A DNA stretch of 64,000 bases, from positions 1 to 64,000 of the forward strand of contig JAJDUJ010000019.1 of NCBI GenBank assembly GCA_022826705.1, written 5' to 3'. A program made the position numbers and the translations under genes. The stretch comes from Acidimicrobiia bacterium (GTDB lineage: Bacteria; Actinomycetota; Acidimicrobiia; Acidimicrobiales; Bin134). Shown in pieces: positions 52,716 through 60,374 of the stretch. Under the pieces are notes generated by a model. That model saw only the letters and a list, made by a program, of their open reading frames with translations, was not told where the DNA came from and searched no databases. Positions within the stretch are counted from its first letter, which is position 1; every line of letters begins with the position of its first letter.

Positions 52716-52790
52716 GGGCCAGCGGACATGGAACGGACGAACAGGGCGTCTGACTCGGTCATGGCCCCTCGGCAGCAGGACGGACGAACA
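52697..52790 (-). repeat. Tandem 47-bp duplication of the thioesterase-phosphatase junction
   Basis: Units at 52697-52743 and 52744-52790 share nearly identical ends (CGTCTGACTCGGTCATGG and CGGACGAACAGGG on the plus strand) around a diverged centre. Each contains the end of a thioesterase-like C-terminus (coding ALFVR and a final Gly-Pro) and an ATGACC start reading Met-Thr-Glu-Ser-Asp-Ala. The duplication inserted one extra stop-start junction between the two genes. Confidence 0.85.
52712..52762 (-). CDS. 16-codon mini-ORF bridging thioesterase and phosphatase genes
   Basis: Reads MTESDALFVRSMSAGP then TGA. Its ATG overlaps the thioesterase stop by ATGA and its own TGA overlaps the phosphatase ATG by ATGA. 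The first six residues copy the phosphatase N-terminus and the rest copies the thioesterase C-terminus. It looks like a translation bridge left by a duplication; no function is claimed. Confidence 0.35.
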   Translation of the reverse strand: MTESDALFVRSMSAGP

Positions 52791-53166
52791 GGGCCTCGGC
52801 CTCGGCGGTGAGCACGCCCCCGGCATGGCACAGGCCCGCGGCGGTGACCCGCCGGCTGCGGACACTGGTCAGCCGGCCGGTGAGAACCAGTTCGGTGTTG
52901 AGCGGGGTGAGGGCCCGGTAGCGCACGGTGAGCCGACCGGTGAATGCTCCCCGTTGCCCGGTAAGGCGGTAGGGCAGCACCCCCAGCAGGTTGTCGAACA
53001 TGGCGGCCAGGTAGCCGCCGTGGACGGCGCCGGGCGGCCCCTGATAATCCTCCCCCAAGCACACCACCGCGGTCACGGTGGGGTGGCCCAATTCGTCGAC
53101 GTCGTATCGCACGTCCAGCGCGGGAGGCAGCAAGTTGGGCGCAGCCAGCCGTCCCGATTCGCTCAC
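52759..53166 (-). CDS. Hotdog-fold thioesterase (PaaI-like)
   Basis: 135 residues. GPPGAVHGGYLAAMFDNLLG is the hotdog central helix motif (HGG followed by Asp). The strands VRYRALTPLNTELVLTGRL and AAGLCHAGGVLTAEAEALFV are typical. It would hydrolyse acyl-CoA thioesters in the cytoplasm. The GTG start overlaps the SRPBCC gene stop by GTGA. The 3' end is the duplicated junction leading to the phosphatase gene. Confidence 0.9.
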   Translation of the reverse strand: MSESGRLAAPNLLPPALDVRYDVDELGHPTVTAVVCLGEDYQGPPGAVHGGYLAAMFDNLLGVLPYRLTGQRGAFTGRLTVRYRALTPLNTELVLTGRLTSVRSRRVTAAGLCHAGGVLTAEAEALFVRPAAEGP

Positions 53167-53612
53167 GCCGATTGGGCTCGGTTCTGAGCCTCCTCGGCGA
53201 TCCCCGCGGCCATCTTCGCTACCGACGACGCCATGAAATTGCGCAAAATCCCGCCGGTCAGCGGAATGACTACGTCGAACCAGGAATCCCAGTGAAGCTG
53301 GCAGCTATCGCCCTCGTCGTCGCCCACCAGCATCATTTCGGAGCGGTAATTCCGTATCGGCAGCGGCGCGCTCAGCAACCGATAGACCATGCGATGGGGC
53401 GGCTCGAAGACGGTGACCTCCTCACGAGTGCTCACCGGACCAGTGCGAAATGCCCGGACTGCCCCCACGCCGTTGCGCTCGGGCGATCCCTCGATTTCCA
53501 GGTCGACCCGGGAAGCGGGCGTCCATCGGGCGTAGAGCTCGTGACTGGTCATAACCTCCCAAGCGATCTCTCGAGGAGCCGCAATAGAAGTGGAGGATGA
53601 GAAAGTCTGCAT
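53163..53612 (-). CDS. SRPBCC (START-like) family protein
   Basis: 149 residues of the polyketide-cyclase/START-like helix-grip fold. TFSSSTSIAAPREIAWEVMT is the first strand-helix, ARWTPASRVDLEIEGSPERNGVGAVRAF the central strands, and the C-terminal helix (FMASSVAKMAAGIAEEAQNR) closes the ligand cavity. Such proteins bind hydrophobic ligands or act as cyclases and lipid carriers. The position next to a thioesterase suggests a role with a hydrophobic CoA-linked or free acid, but this is inference. Confidence 0.88.
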   Translation of the reverse strand: MQTFSSSTSIAAPREIAWEVMTSHELYARWTPASRVDLEIEGSPERNGVGAVRAFRTGPVSTREEVTVFEPPHRMVYRLLSAPLPIRNYRSEMMLVGDDEGDSCQLHWDSWFDVVIPLTGGILRNFMASSVAKMAAGIAEEAQNRAQSA

Positions 53613-53624
53613 ATCCGGCTACTG

Positions 53625-54443
53625 CTAACCCAGATATGCGTCGCGAACGGCCGAGTTATTGCGGACTTCCTCGGGCGAGCCCTCGCCGATTACCTGGCCC
53701 AGGTTCAACACGGTGATCAGATCGCACTGGGCCATCACAAAGGCCACGTCGTGCTCCACCAGCAGTACCGAGCACTGGTCTTCAGACCGGATGGTCTGGA
53801 TGATCTGGCCGAGCTGTTCGGCCTCCTCGTGCTCAATGCCGGAGGTGGGCTCGTCCAGCAGCAGCAGTTTGGGACGAGACACGATGGCTCGACCCAGCTC
53901 CACCATGCGGGCCCGGGCGATGGGCAGCTCCCCCGCGGGGGTGTCCTTGATGTCGGTGAGGCCGCACAATTCCAGCACTTGGTCTACTCGCTCACGCCGC
54001 TTCGCCTCGATGCGGCGGCGGGCGGGAAGGGCGATCAGGTCGGCGGTGATGCCGCCCCCACCCCCTTCCCATTCCAGGGCCGACAGCACGTTGTCGGCCA
54101 CCGACAACCATCCGAAAGGCTGCTGACGCTGGAAGGTCCGGCGGATACCCCGACGGGCCCGCCAGGTTGCCGGCTTGCCGGTCAGCTCCTCGCCCTCCAA
54201 GCGGATGGAGCCGGCGGCCGGGGTGTTCACACCCGTGATGCTGTCGAACAGGGTGGTCTTGCCCGCGCCGTTGGGACCGATAAGGCCCCTGACCTGGCCG
54301 GACGGCACCGACATAGACACGTTGTCCACCGCCACCACGCCACCGAAGCGAACCGTGACCCCTTCCACGGTCAAGAGAGGCTGGCCCGACTCGGCGGGGC
54401 GATCGGCCACCGCAGTGGCCCCCTCAGTGCTCATCTCCGCCAC
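53625..54443 (-). CDS. HAAT-family ABC transporter ATPase (LivG-like, orphan)
   Basis: 272 residues: Walker A GPNGAGKTT (58-66) and Walker B LLLLDEPTSG. The usual signature LSGGQ is replaced by ELPIARARMVELGRAI, known in some LivG relatives but noncanonical. RRTFQRQQPFGWLSVADNVL is LivG-like. There is no permease gene next to it, so it either serves components elsewhere or works with the lone receptor at 48708. The GTG at 54443 has GGGGAG 4 nt upstream; an ATG at 54434 is possible. Confidence 0.88.
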   Translation of the reverse strand: MAEMSTEGATAVADRPAESGQPLLTVEGVTVRFGGVVAVDNVSMSVPSGQVRGLIGPNGAGKTTLFDSITGVNTPAAGSIRLEGEELTGKPATWRARRGIRRTFQRQQPFGWLSVADNVLSALEWEGGGGGITADLIALPARRRIEAKRRERVDQVLELCGLTDIKDTPAGELPIARARMVELGRAIVSRPKLLLLDEPTSGIEHEEAEQLGQIIQTIRSEDQCSVLLVEHDVAFVMAQCDLITVLNLGQVIGEGSPEEVRNNSAVRDAYLG

Positions 54444-54458
54444 GCTACTCCCCCAGGC

Positions 54459-55331
54459 TCACAGGCGGGAGATAACCGCGTCGGCGACGGCAGCCATGGT
54501 GTCGCGCTTGAACTCGATGGGGGAAGTGGCCAGCCCGTGGCTGAACAGCCAGGGGACGACGTTCAAATCGGTGACTCCCAGCTCCTTGAGCTGCTCCACG
54601 TCATCCAGCGTGGGCGTCTGATTGAGCGCCATCATGATGCGGTAGTCGGCGCGGTCGGCAGTGCCAGCCTCTTGGCGGGCAGCGTTGAGCTGGCCGACCA
54701 TTTCTTTGAGTTCGCTGATCTCGAAGTTGATGCCCAGCCAGCCGTCCCAGCGGGCCGCCCGGCGCAGAGCAGGCTTGGACACGCCCCCAATGAGCACGGG
54801 TACCGGCTCGGTGGGCACCGGCTCCATCTGCACCGGAGGGAAGTCGTAGAACTCCCCAGAATGGCTCACCATGCCGTTGGTGGTCAGAAACTTGCGCAGC
54901 ACCTCCAGCATCTCATCGGTGTGGCGGCCCCGGCGGTGGAAGTCCTGGCCGGTGAGCAGGAACTCGTCCTTCATCCAGCCGACACCGGCACCCAGCTCCA
55001 CCCGGTTGCCGCTGAACACTGCGGCAGTGGAGATCAGCTTGGCCACCGAGAACACCTCCCGCAGCGGGGGGATGTACACCAGGGGCATGAACCGCAACGT
55101 GGTGGTGTGCTGGGCCAGCACCGCGGCGGCCATCCACACATCGGGAAAGTCCGTGTTGGGATCCCACCAGATGCTCCCGTCCTCGGAATAGGGGTAGGGC
55201 GCCTCGATTATCTGGGGTGTGACCAGGTGATCGGCGGTGGTCAGCCCGGTGAAACCCAGCTCTTCAGCAGCCACGGCGATGTCGACCAACTGCTCTGTCT
55301 CTGCAAACGCAATGCTCTGCCAAATGCGCAT
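54459..55331 (-). CDS. LLM-class F420-dependent oxidoreductase
   Basis: 290 residues. FTGLTTADHLVTPQII is the early barrel motif. VFSGNRVELGAGVGWMKDEF is the cofactor-binding segment, and PVPVLIGGVSKPALRRAARW the late one. Similar in layout to the protein at 34082-34939. Lies between the orphan ABC ATPase and an acyl-CoA dehydrogenase pair, all codirectional. Possible role: reduction or oxidation of an alicyclic intermediate with F420. Confidence 0.9.
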   Translation of the reverse strand: MRIWQSIAFAETEQLVDIAVAAEELGFTGLTTADHLVTPQIIEAPYPYSEDGSIWWDPNTDFPDVWMAAAVLAQHTTTLRFMPLVYIPPLREVFSVAKLISTAAVFSGNRVELGAGVGWMKDEFLLTGQDFHRRGRHTDEMLEVLRKFLTTNGMVSHSGEFYDFPPVQMEPVPTEPVPVLIGGVSKPALRRAARWDGWLGINFEISELKEMVGQLNAARQEAGTADRADYRIMMALNQTPTLDDVEQLKELGVTDLNVVPWLFSHGLATSPIEFKRDTMAAVADAVISRL

Positions 55332-55423
55332 GGATCCCTCCGTGTTGCTGTTGTCGTCGCCGCAGCGTAGCCCGCCCGGTGACTGGAGAGGTCAGGGTGA
55401 AAGGGGCTCGCGGTTGGCGCGGT

Positions 55424-56404
55424 TCAGATGCCCAGGGCGGCGGCGATTCGGTTCCGGTGCCAGGCAGCGTCGCCCCAAGCGGCTGACAGGGCCCAGCCCC
55501 GCTTCATCCACAGATGCAGGTCGTATTCGAAGGTGTATCCGATGGCGCCGTGGCACTGGAGGGCAGTGCGGGCGGCCAAGTCCACCGCCTCGGAGGCCAA
55601 AGCCTTGGCCAGCGACACATCCCGGCTGCGGTCGGGGTCGCCGGCGGCGATGCACCAGGCCGCATGGCGGGCCGTAGGGCGGGCGAACTCGATCTTAAGG
55701 GCGGCGTTGGCCAGGTGGTGCTTGACCGCCTGGTAGCTGCCCACTGGCTTGCCGAACTGATAGCGCTGAGCCACGTACTCCACGGTGGCGTCCAGCAAGT
55801 ACTGGGCTACGCCCACGCACTGGGCGGCAGCGGCCCCGGCGGCCCGGTCGAAGGCCAGCCCAGGATCGGCATCGAGCACCACCTCTTCACCGTCCACCTC
55901 GAACAGGCGACGGGACCAGTCCACCGACTGATGCTCGACCAGAGACGCTCCTGCTACCGGCACGGCCCGAACCTGGTCGCCGATAAGCAGCACCAAATCG
56001 CACGTCGCCGCCCCTACCGCATAACCCCCATCGGCGCCCGCACCCAGGGTGGCCTCCCCTGCTACGGCCTGCTCCAACCAGGCTTCGGCTATCGGTCCGC
56101 CCGCCTCAGCCAAGGTGGGAATGCCCACTGCGGTGTGCTCCAACAGGGGCTCGGGCAAAGCAGCCCGTCCGGCCTCCTCCAGAAGCAGCACCAGGTCGGT
56201 CTCGTCCATCCCCAATCCGCCAGCCGACTCAGGGGCGGTCATACCCACCACGCCCATCTCGGCCAGCGCGCCCCACAGGCCGTCGGTTCGGCCGGTGTCG
56301 TTCTCCCAAGCCGATCTCACCACCTCCGGCGGGCATTCGTTGGCCAAGAGGTCCCGCACCGCTTCTTGGAACATCACTTGGTCGTCGCTGAACGAGAAAT
56401 CCAC
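55424..56404 (-). CDS. Acyl-CoA dehydrogenase, small partner subunit
   Basis: 326 residues, short form: MDFSFSDDQVMFQEAVRDLL, GMTAPESAGGLGMDETDLVL, VAQRYQFGKPVGSYQAVKHH (flavin-contact helix) and QCHGAIGYTFEYDLHLWMKR. Starts with GTG, 2 nt after the stop of the large partner, so the two are translationally linked. Strong parallel with mycobacterial FadE heteromers of cholesterol catabolism. Confidence 0.9.
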   Translation of the reverse strand: MDFSFSDDQVMFQEAVRDLLANECPPEVVRSAWENDTGRTDGLWGALAEMGVVGMTAPESAGGLGMDETDLVLLLEEAGRAALPEPLLEHTAVGIPTLAEAGGPIAEAWLEQAVAGEATLGAGADGGYAVGAATCDLVLLIGDQVRAVPVAGASLVEHQSVDWSRRLFEVDGEEVVLDADPGLAFDRAAGAAAAQCVGVAQYLLDATVEYVAQRYQFGKPVGSYQAVKHHLANAALKIEFARPTARHAAWCIAAGDPDRSRDVSLAKALASEAVDLAARTALQCHGAIGYTFEYDLHLWMKRGWALSAAWGDAAWHRNRIAAALGI

Positions 56405-56406
56405 GT

Positions 56407-57549
56407 CTACCGCCTCGGGAGTCCCAGAACCCGTTCAGAGATGATGTTTCTCTGGATCTCGTTGGTGCCGGCGTAGATCGGACCGGACAGTGCGAACACA
56501 TATCCGTCCATCCACGAGCTGTCGGCCCGCTCCCCGTCGCGGCCCAGCAGCCGCAGGGCGGTGGCGTGCAGCTCCACATCCAGCTCCGACCACAGCACCT
56601 TCATGAAGCTGGCCTCCGAGCCGATGGGGGCACCGCCTCGCAGGCGGGCCTCGGTGGCGTAGGTCTGCCAGCGGTAGGCCTGGGCCCCCATCCAGGCGCT
56701 CACCACCTGATTCCGGCGGTCAAGGTCTGAGCCCCGGCTGTCGGCCAGCTCCTGATAGAGACCCACCAGACGGTCGGCCGCTGCCATGAACCGGCCCGGC
56801 GCTCGCAGGTTCAGCCCCCGCTCGCTGCCGGTGGTGGCCATGGCCACCGCCCAGCCCTCGCCCTCTCCGCCCAGCAGGTAGCGCTCGTGTACCCGGGCGC
56901 CGTCGAAGAACAGCTCAGCGAAACCGGGCTCGCCGTCCAGGCGGCCGATGGCCCGGGCCTCGAGCCCCTCGGTATCGGCCGGAACGAGCAGATAGCTCAA
57001 TCCGGCGTGCCGCTCGGAGTCGGGATCGGTGCGCACCAAACAGAAGAACCAATCGGCGAACGCCCCCCGAGAACACCAGGTTTTCTGGCCGTCGATCACG
57101 AAATACTCGCCGTCGCGCTGCGCCTTGGTCTTGATCCCGGCCAGATCGGAGCCAGCGTCAGGCTCCGACCAGCCCTGGGCCCAGATCTCGTCGCCCCGGG
57201 CCATGGGCCGCAGGAAGCGGTCCTGCTGTTCAGGGGTGCCGAAATCGAAGATGGTGGGGGCCAGCAGGCTCACCCCGTTGGACGAGACCCGTCCCGGCGC
57301 GCCCGATGCCCAATACTCCTCCTCGAAGACCAGCCACTCCACCAGCGACGCCTCCCGGCCGCCGAAGCGCTCGGGCCACGACACCACTGCCCACCCAGCG
57401 TCGAACAAGAGGTGCTCCCACTCGCGGTGCTCCTCGAAGCCGTCCGGGGTGTCCATGGACGCCAGCGGCTCAGCGGGCACGTTCTCGGCCAACCAGGTGC
57501 GGGCCTCGTCCCGGAACTCCTCCTCCGCCGGGGTGAACGACAGATCCAT
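56407..57549 (-). CDS. Acyl-CoA dehydrogenase, large partner subunit
   Basis: 380 residues: VSWPERFGGREASLVEWLVF, GWSEPDAGSDLAGIKTKAQR (beta-domain flavin contact), IDGQKTWCSRG, and IYAGTNEIQRNIISERVLGL near the end. The catalytic Glu position of the medium-chain type (YEGT) is Ala (YAGT). Paired with the small gene downstream. It lies 12 bp downstream of the ipdC-like gene and on the same strand, so the pair may be cotranscribed with the ring-degradation genes. Confidence 0.91.
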   Translation of the reverse strand: MDLSFTPAEEEFRDEARTWLAENVPAEPLASMDTPDGFEEHREWEHLLFDAGWAVVSWPERFGGREASLVEWLVFEEEYWASGAPGRVSSNGVSLLAPTIFDFGTPEQQDRFLRPMARGDEIWAQGWSEPDAGSDLAGIKTKAQRDGEYFVIDGQKTWCSRGAFADWFFCLVRTDPDSERHAGLSYLLVPADTEGLEARAIGRLDGEPGFAELFFDGARVHERYLLGGEGEGWAVAMATTGSERGLNLRAPGRFMAAADRLVGLYQELADSRGSDLDRRNQVVSAWMGAQAYRWQTYATEARLRGGAPIGSEASFMKVLWSELDVELHATALRLLGRDGERADSSWMDGYVFALSGPIYAGTNEIQRNIISERVLGLPRR

Positions 57550-57561
57550 CAGCGCAAAACT

Positions 57562-58644
57562 CTACGGATTGCTGGGCGTTGGGCCCGAACCGGCCAGGCG
57601 GTCTAGGACTTCGGTGGCTTCGGCGACGATGGAGTCGATGATCTCCTGGCAGCTGGGGAGGGCGTCGATGTTGCCCACCACTTGGCCGGTGGGGAGGATG
57701 CCGACCTCGGGGTGGCCGTCGACCATAGCGGCCTTGGTCATCATGGGGGCGTTGGCTGCCATGGCCATCTGAGCCCACGTGAGGTTGAGGCTGCGGCGCA
57801 TGGCCAAGCCCTCTGACAGGAGCTGGCGGTAGCCCACCCCGGTGAGGGCGCGGAACTTCAACGCATTGCGGACGGCCCGGATAAACGAGAGCGGTCCCGA
57901 GCGCTCCAGCCGGGAGATCACGTCGGTGTTGATCACCCGCTGGGGCACGCCGTCTACCGCGGTGGTCACTACCGTGCCGGTGAGCTTGGTGTCGATGTAG
58001 ACGGCCTTGACATGGTCGGGCACATCGCTGTCGGACGACAGCAGAAATCTGGTGCCCATGGCAACGCCGTCGGCTCCGAACGCCAGGGCCGCGGCCAGGG
58101 AGCGGCCGTCCACCATGCCGCCGGCGGCGATGACCGGAATGTCCACCGTGTCGACAACCGCGGGCAGCAGCAAGGATGTGGCAATGGGGCCGGTGTGGCC
58201 CCCACCCTCCGCCCCTTGGGCGATCACTGCATCGACCCCCCAGGCGGCCACCTTTTCGGCGTGGCGGGGGGCGCCGATGGTGGGAACCACCACCACTCCG
58301 GCGTCCTTGAGCTTCTTGACAGTGGCCTCGCCAGGGGCCTGGGCGAAGCTAGCCACCGGGATCTGCGCCGCGATGATGTGGTCCACCCGGCGGTCGATGT
58401 CGGCCGCGTCGGTGCGGAGGTTTACACCGAAGGGCCGGTCGGTGGCATCGGCCACTGTGTCGATGGTCTCGACCATCTGATCAAAGGTGAGCGGCGCCGC
58501 GGCAATGATGCCCAGGCCGCCGGCGTTGGAGGTGGCCGCGGTCAGCCGGGCTCCTGACACCCATCCCATTCCGGTTTGGACGATGGGGTACTCCACCCTG
58601 AACAGCTGGCACACCCGGGTCTGGAGTCGGGGATCTACAGCCAT
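57562..58644 (-). CDS. ipdC: IpdC-like flavin-dependent enoyl-CoA reductase (nitronate monooxygenase superfamily)
   Basis: 360-residue FMN TIM-barrel: FRVEYPIVQTGMGWVSGARL, GGLGIIAAAPLTFDQMVE, then AQGAEGGGHTGPIATSLLLP (phosphate-binding and conserved His), and AAGGMVDGRSLAAALAFGAD. Family members are nitronate monooxygenases or, in mycobacteria, IpdC (Rv3553), which reduces a cholesterol ring-C/D intermediate. Adjacent, same-strand ipdB and ipdA genes make IpdC the best assignment. The start at 58644 avoids overlap with ipdB; an ATG at 58677 is possible. Confidence 0.8.
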   Translation of the reverse strand: MAVDPRLQTRVCQLFRVEYPIVQTGMGWVSGARLTAATSNAGGLGIIAAAPLTFDQMVETIDTVADATDRPFGVNLRTDAADIDRRVDHIIAAQIPVASFAQAPGEATVKKLKDAGVVVVPTIGAPRHAEKVAAWGVDAVIAQGAEGGGHTGPIATSLLLPAVVDTVDIPVIAAGGMVDGRSLAAALAFGADGVAMGTRFLLSSDSDVPDHVKAVYIDTKLTGTVVTTAVDGVPQRVINTDVISRLERSGPLSFIRAVRNALKFRALTGVGYRQLLSEGLAMRRSLNLTWAQMAMAANAPMMTKAAMVDGHPEVGILPTGQVVGNIDALPSCQEIIDSIVAEATEVLDRLAGSGPTPSNP

Positions 58645-58651
58645 CGGAGGC

Positions 58652-59419
58652 TCAGCGGAACTCGGCCTTTCGGGCACCGGTGGGATCTAGCACCTCGCGG
58701 ATCAGGTGAAGTTCCTCGTCGGTGGGCAGCCGAGTCTCGACTACGTCGTCGGTGCCGGCCAGCTCGAACGCAGTGGCCTCTAACACTTGCTCCACGGTCA
58801 CCCCGGGGTGGACCGAGGCGATCCTCATGCGGTTGTCATCGGTCTGGAAGTCGAATACCCCGAGGTTGGACACCACCCGGCGCACATCGTGGAAGCGGTT
58901 GCTCGGCGAGCCCAGCTCCCGCATCCGGTCGTAGCCCGGCCCCGACACCACATCCACCGACGCCACGAACGAGCGGGTGGAGTGGTTGGGCACCCAATAG
59001 CTGGTGGTGTGGTTGACCAGGTTGCCCGGAGCGCCCCGCAAGCCGAGGAGCTGGGCCTTGGGCTGGCGGAAGTCGCCGATGGCGGCGATGTTCTGGTTGC
59101 CCCACTGATCGATCTGGCTGGCGCCCATCAACACATGGCGCTTGCCCGACCACACAATGTCGAACACGGTGCGGTAGGGCACCCACGACTCCACCACCTT
59201 GGGAGCGTCGGGATCGCCCACCGGAAAGTTGTTGGCCGGCAGCACCGCCACGGTGTCGGTGTACACCAGATCGGGCTCGAAGGTGGCCCGGGCCAGGCGG
59301 CCGCCCACAATGGGCACAGTCCCGATCGGGTTGCACAGGATCTCGCCGTCGCCCCGGAAGGCCTCGGCACAGGCCACCACACAGATTTCGTCGATGGTTG
59401 CTTCGGCGATGCTGCTCAT
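58652..59419 (-). CDS. ipdB: IpdB-like CoA-transferase-family subunit beta (steroid ring hydrolase)
   Basis: 255 residues of the class I CoA-transferase fold, beta subunit. Features: GTVPIVGGRLARATFEPDLV, MGASQIDQWGNQNIAAIGDF, RGAPGNLVNHTTSYWVPNHS and GVFDFQTDDNRMRIASVHPG. Length matches mycobacterial IpdB. IpdAB hydrolyses a ring of a HIP-derived CoA thioester during cholesterol breakdown. The ATG at 59419 overlaps the ipdA stop by ATGA. An alternative is a generic 3-oxoacid CoA-transferase subunit, but the neighbours favour IpdB. Confidence 0.82.
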   Translation of the reverse strand: MSSIAEATIDEICVVACAEAFRGDGEILCNPIGTVPIVGGRLARATFEPDLVYTDTVAVLPANNFPVGDPDAPKVVESWVPYRTVFDIVWSGKRHVLMGASQIDQWGNQNIAAIGDFRQPKAQLLGLRGAPGNLVNHTTSYWVPNHSTRSFVASVDVVSGPGYDRMRELGSPSNRFHDVRRVVSNLGVFDFQTDDNRMRIASVHPGVTVEQVLEATAFELAGTDDVVETRLPTDEELHLIREVLDPTGARKAEFR

Positions 59420-60270
59420 GACCGGGCCTCCAGCGCCTTCAAGTAGTCCGCATGGGAAGGAGCTTCGAGGTAGGTGGCCCGGAACGCCTCCCACGCCTCG
59501 GGGTCGCGGGCGGTGGCGGCGTACTCCCGCTGGAAGGCCTCGTCGCGCCCATAGTCGGGCGGGCACTCGGTGAAGTGCGCCCCTCGGGGGGCCTCCACCA
59601 CGCCGTCGGTGAAGATGCGCTGGATGCGCAGCGTGTGTACCGATCCCTCGTCGAGAAGGCTCTCGGTGGGCACGATCTTCTCGGTGCTCATGTAGGTCTT
59701 GTCGGCGGCCATGGCGAACAGGTCGTCGAAATACAGGTCGGGCCCCAAGAACTGGCCGTTGCCGGCGGCGTCGGCCCGGTTCATGTGGATCAACGCAGCG
59801 TCGAGCTTGAAGGCGGGGATGGCCACCAGTTCCTCCCCGTCGTCATAGGGAGACGTCACGGTGCGCAGCTCGGGGTTCATGGTCAGCATGTCGGATCCCA
59901 AACCGGCCCGGGTGGGATAGAACGGCACCCGGTGGGCGGCAGCCAGCAACCCCAGGTAGAAGGCGCCCTCGTCCAGTTCGGTGAACTCGATGGCCCCGCT
60001 CTGGCGGGCCTGACGGAAGTGGGGCTCCAGCGGAATGGAGTCGAGCGACACGAACCCATAGACCGCCCGGCGCAGCTTGCCCGCCGCGCACAACAGCCCG
60101 ATGTCGGGTCCTCCGTAGGCCACCACGGTGAGGTCCTTCAGATCGGAGCGCAATATCGCCCTCACCAGCGACATGGGCTTACGCCGGGATCCCCAGCCGC
60201 CGATGCCGATGGTCATGCCGTCTTTCAACTCGGAGACAACCTCGTCTTCGGTCATCCGCTTGTCGACCAT
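59416..60270 (-). CDS. ipdA: IpdA-like CoA-transferase-family subunit alpha (steroid ring hydrolase)
   Basis: 284 residues. GMTIGIGGWGSRRKPMSLVR near residues 18-37 is the hallmark loop of IpdA, and EFTELDEGAFYLGLLAAAHR carries an acidic cluster where the catalytic Glu of the mycobacterial enzyme is expected (equivalence inferred). DAALIHMNRADAAGNGQFLG is the CoA-transferase core. The ATG at 60270 fits the family; upstream frame without similarity. Divergent from the SDR gene at 60375 across a 104-bp region with two copies of an 11-mer (60305-60315 and 60362-60372). Confidence 0.82.
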   Translation of the reverse strand: MVDKRMTEDEVVSELKDGMTIGIGGWGSRRKPMSLVRAILRSDLKDLTVVAYGGPDIGLLCAAGKLRRAVYGFVSLDSIPLEPHFRQARQSGAIEFTELDEGAFYLGLLAAAHRVPFYPTRAGLGSDMLTMNPELRTVTSPYDDGEELVAIPAFKLDAALIHMNRADAAGNGQFLGPDLYFDDLFAMAADKTYMSTEKIVPTESLLDEGSVHTLRIQRIFTDGVVEAPRGAHFTECPPDYGRDEAFQREYAATARDPEAWEAFRATYLEAPSHADYLKALEARS

Positions 60271-60374
60271 GGCGGCGACGATAGCCCGCGCCTGTGACCC
60301 GGCCCACACTGGCAGATCAGCCTCCTTCGGTGTGGTAATGCTCCCAGCAGCCCCCATAAGGCACACTGGCAGCA

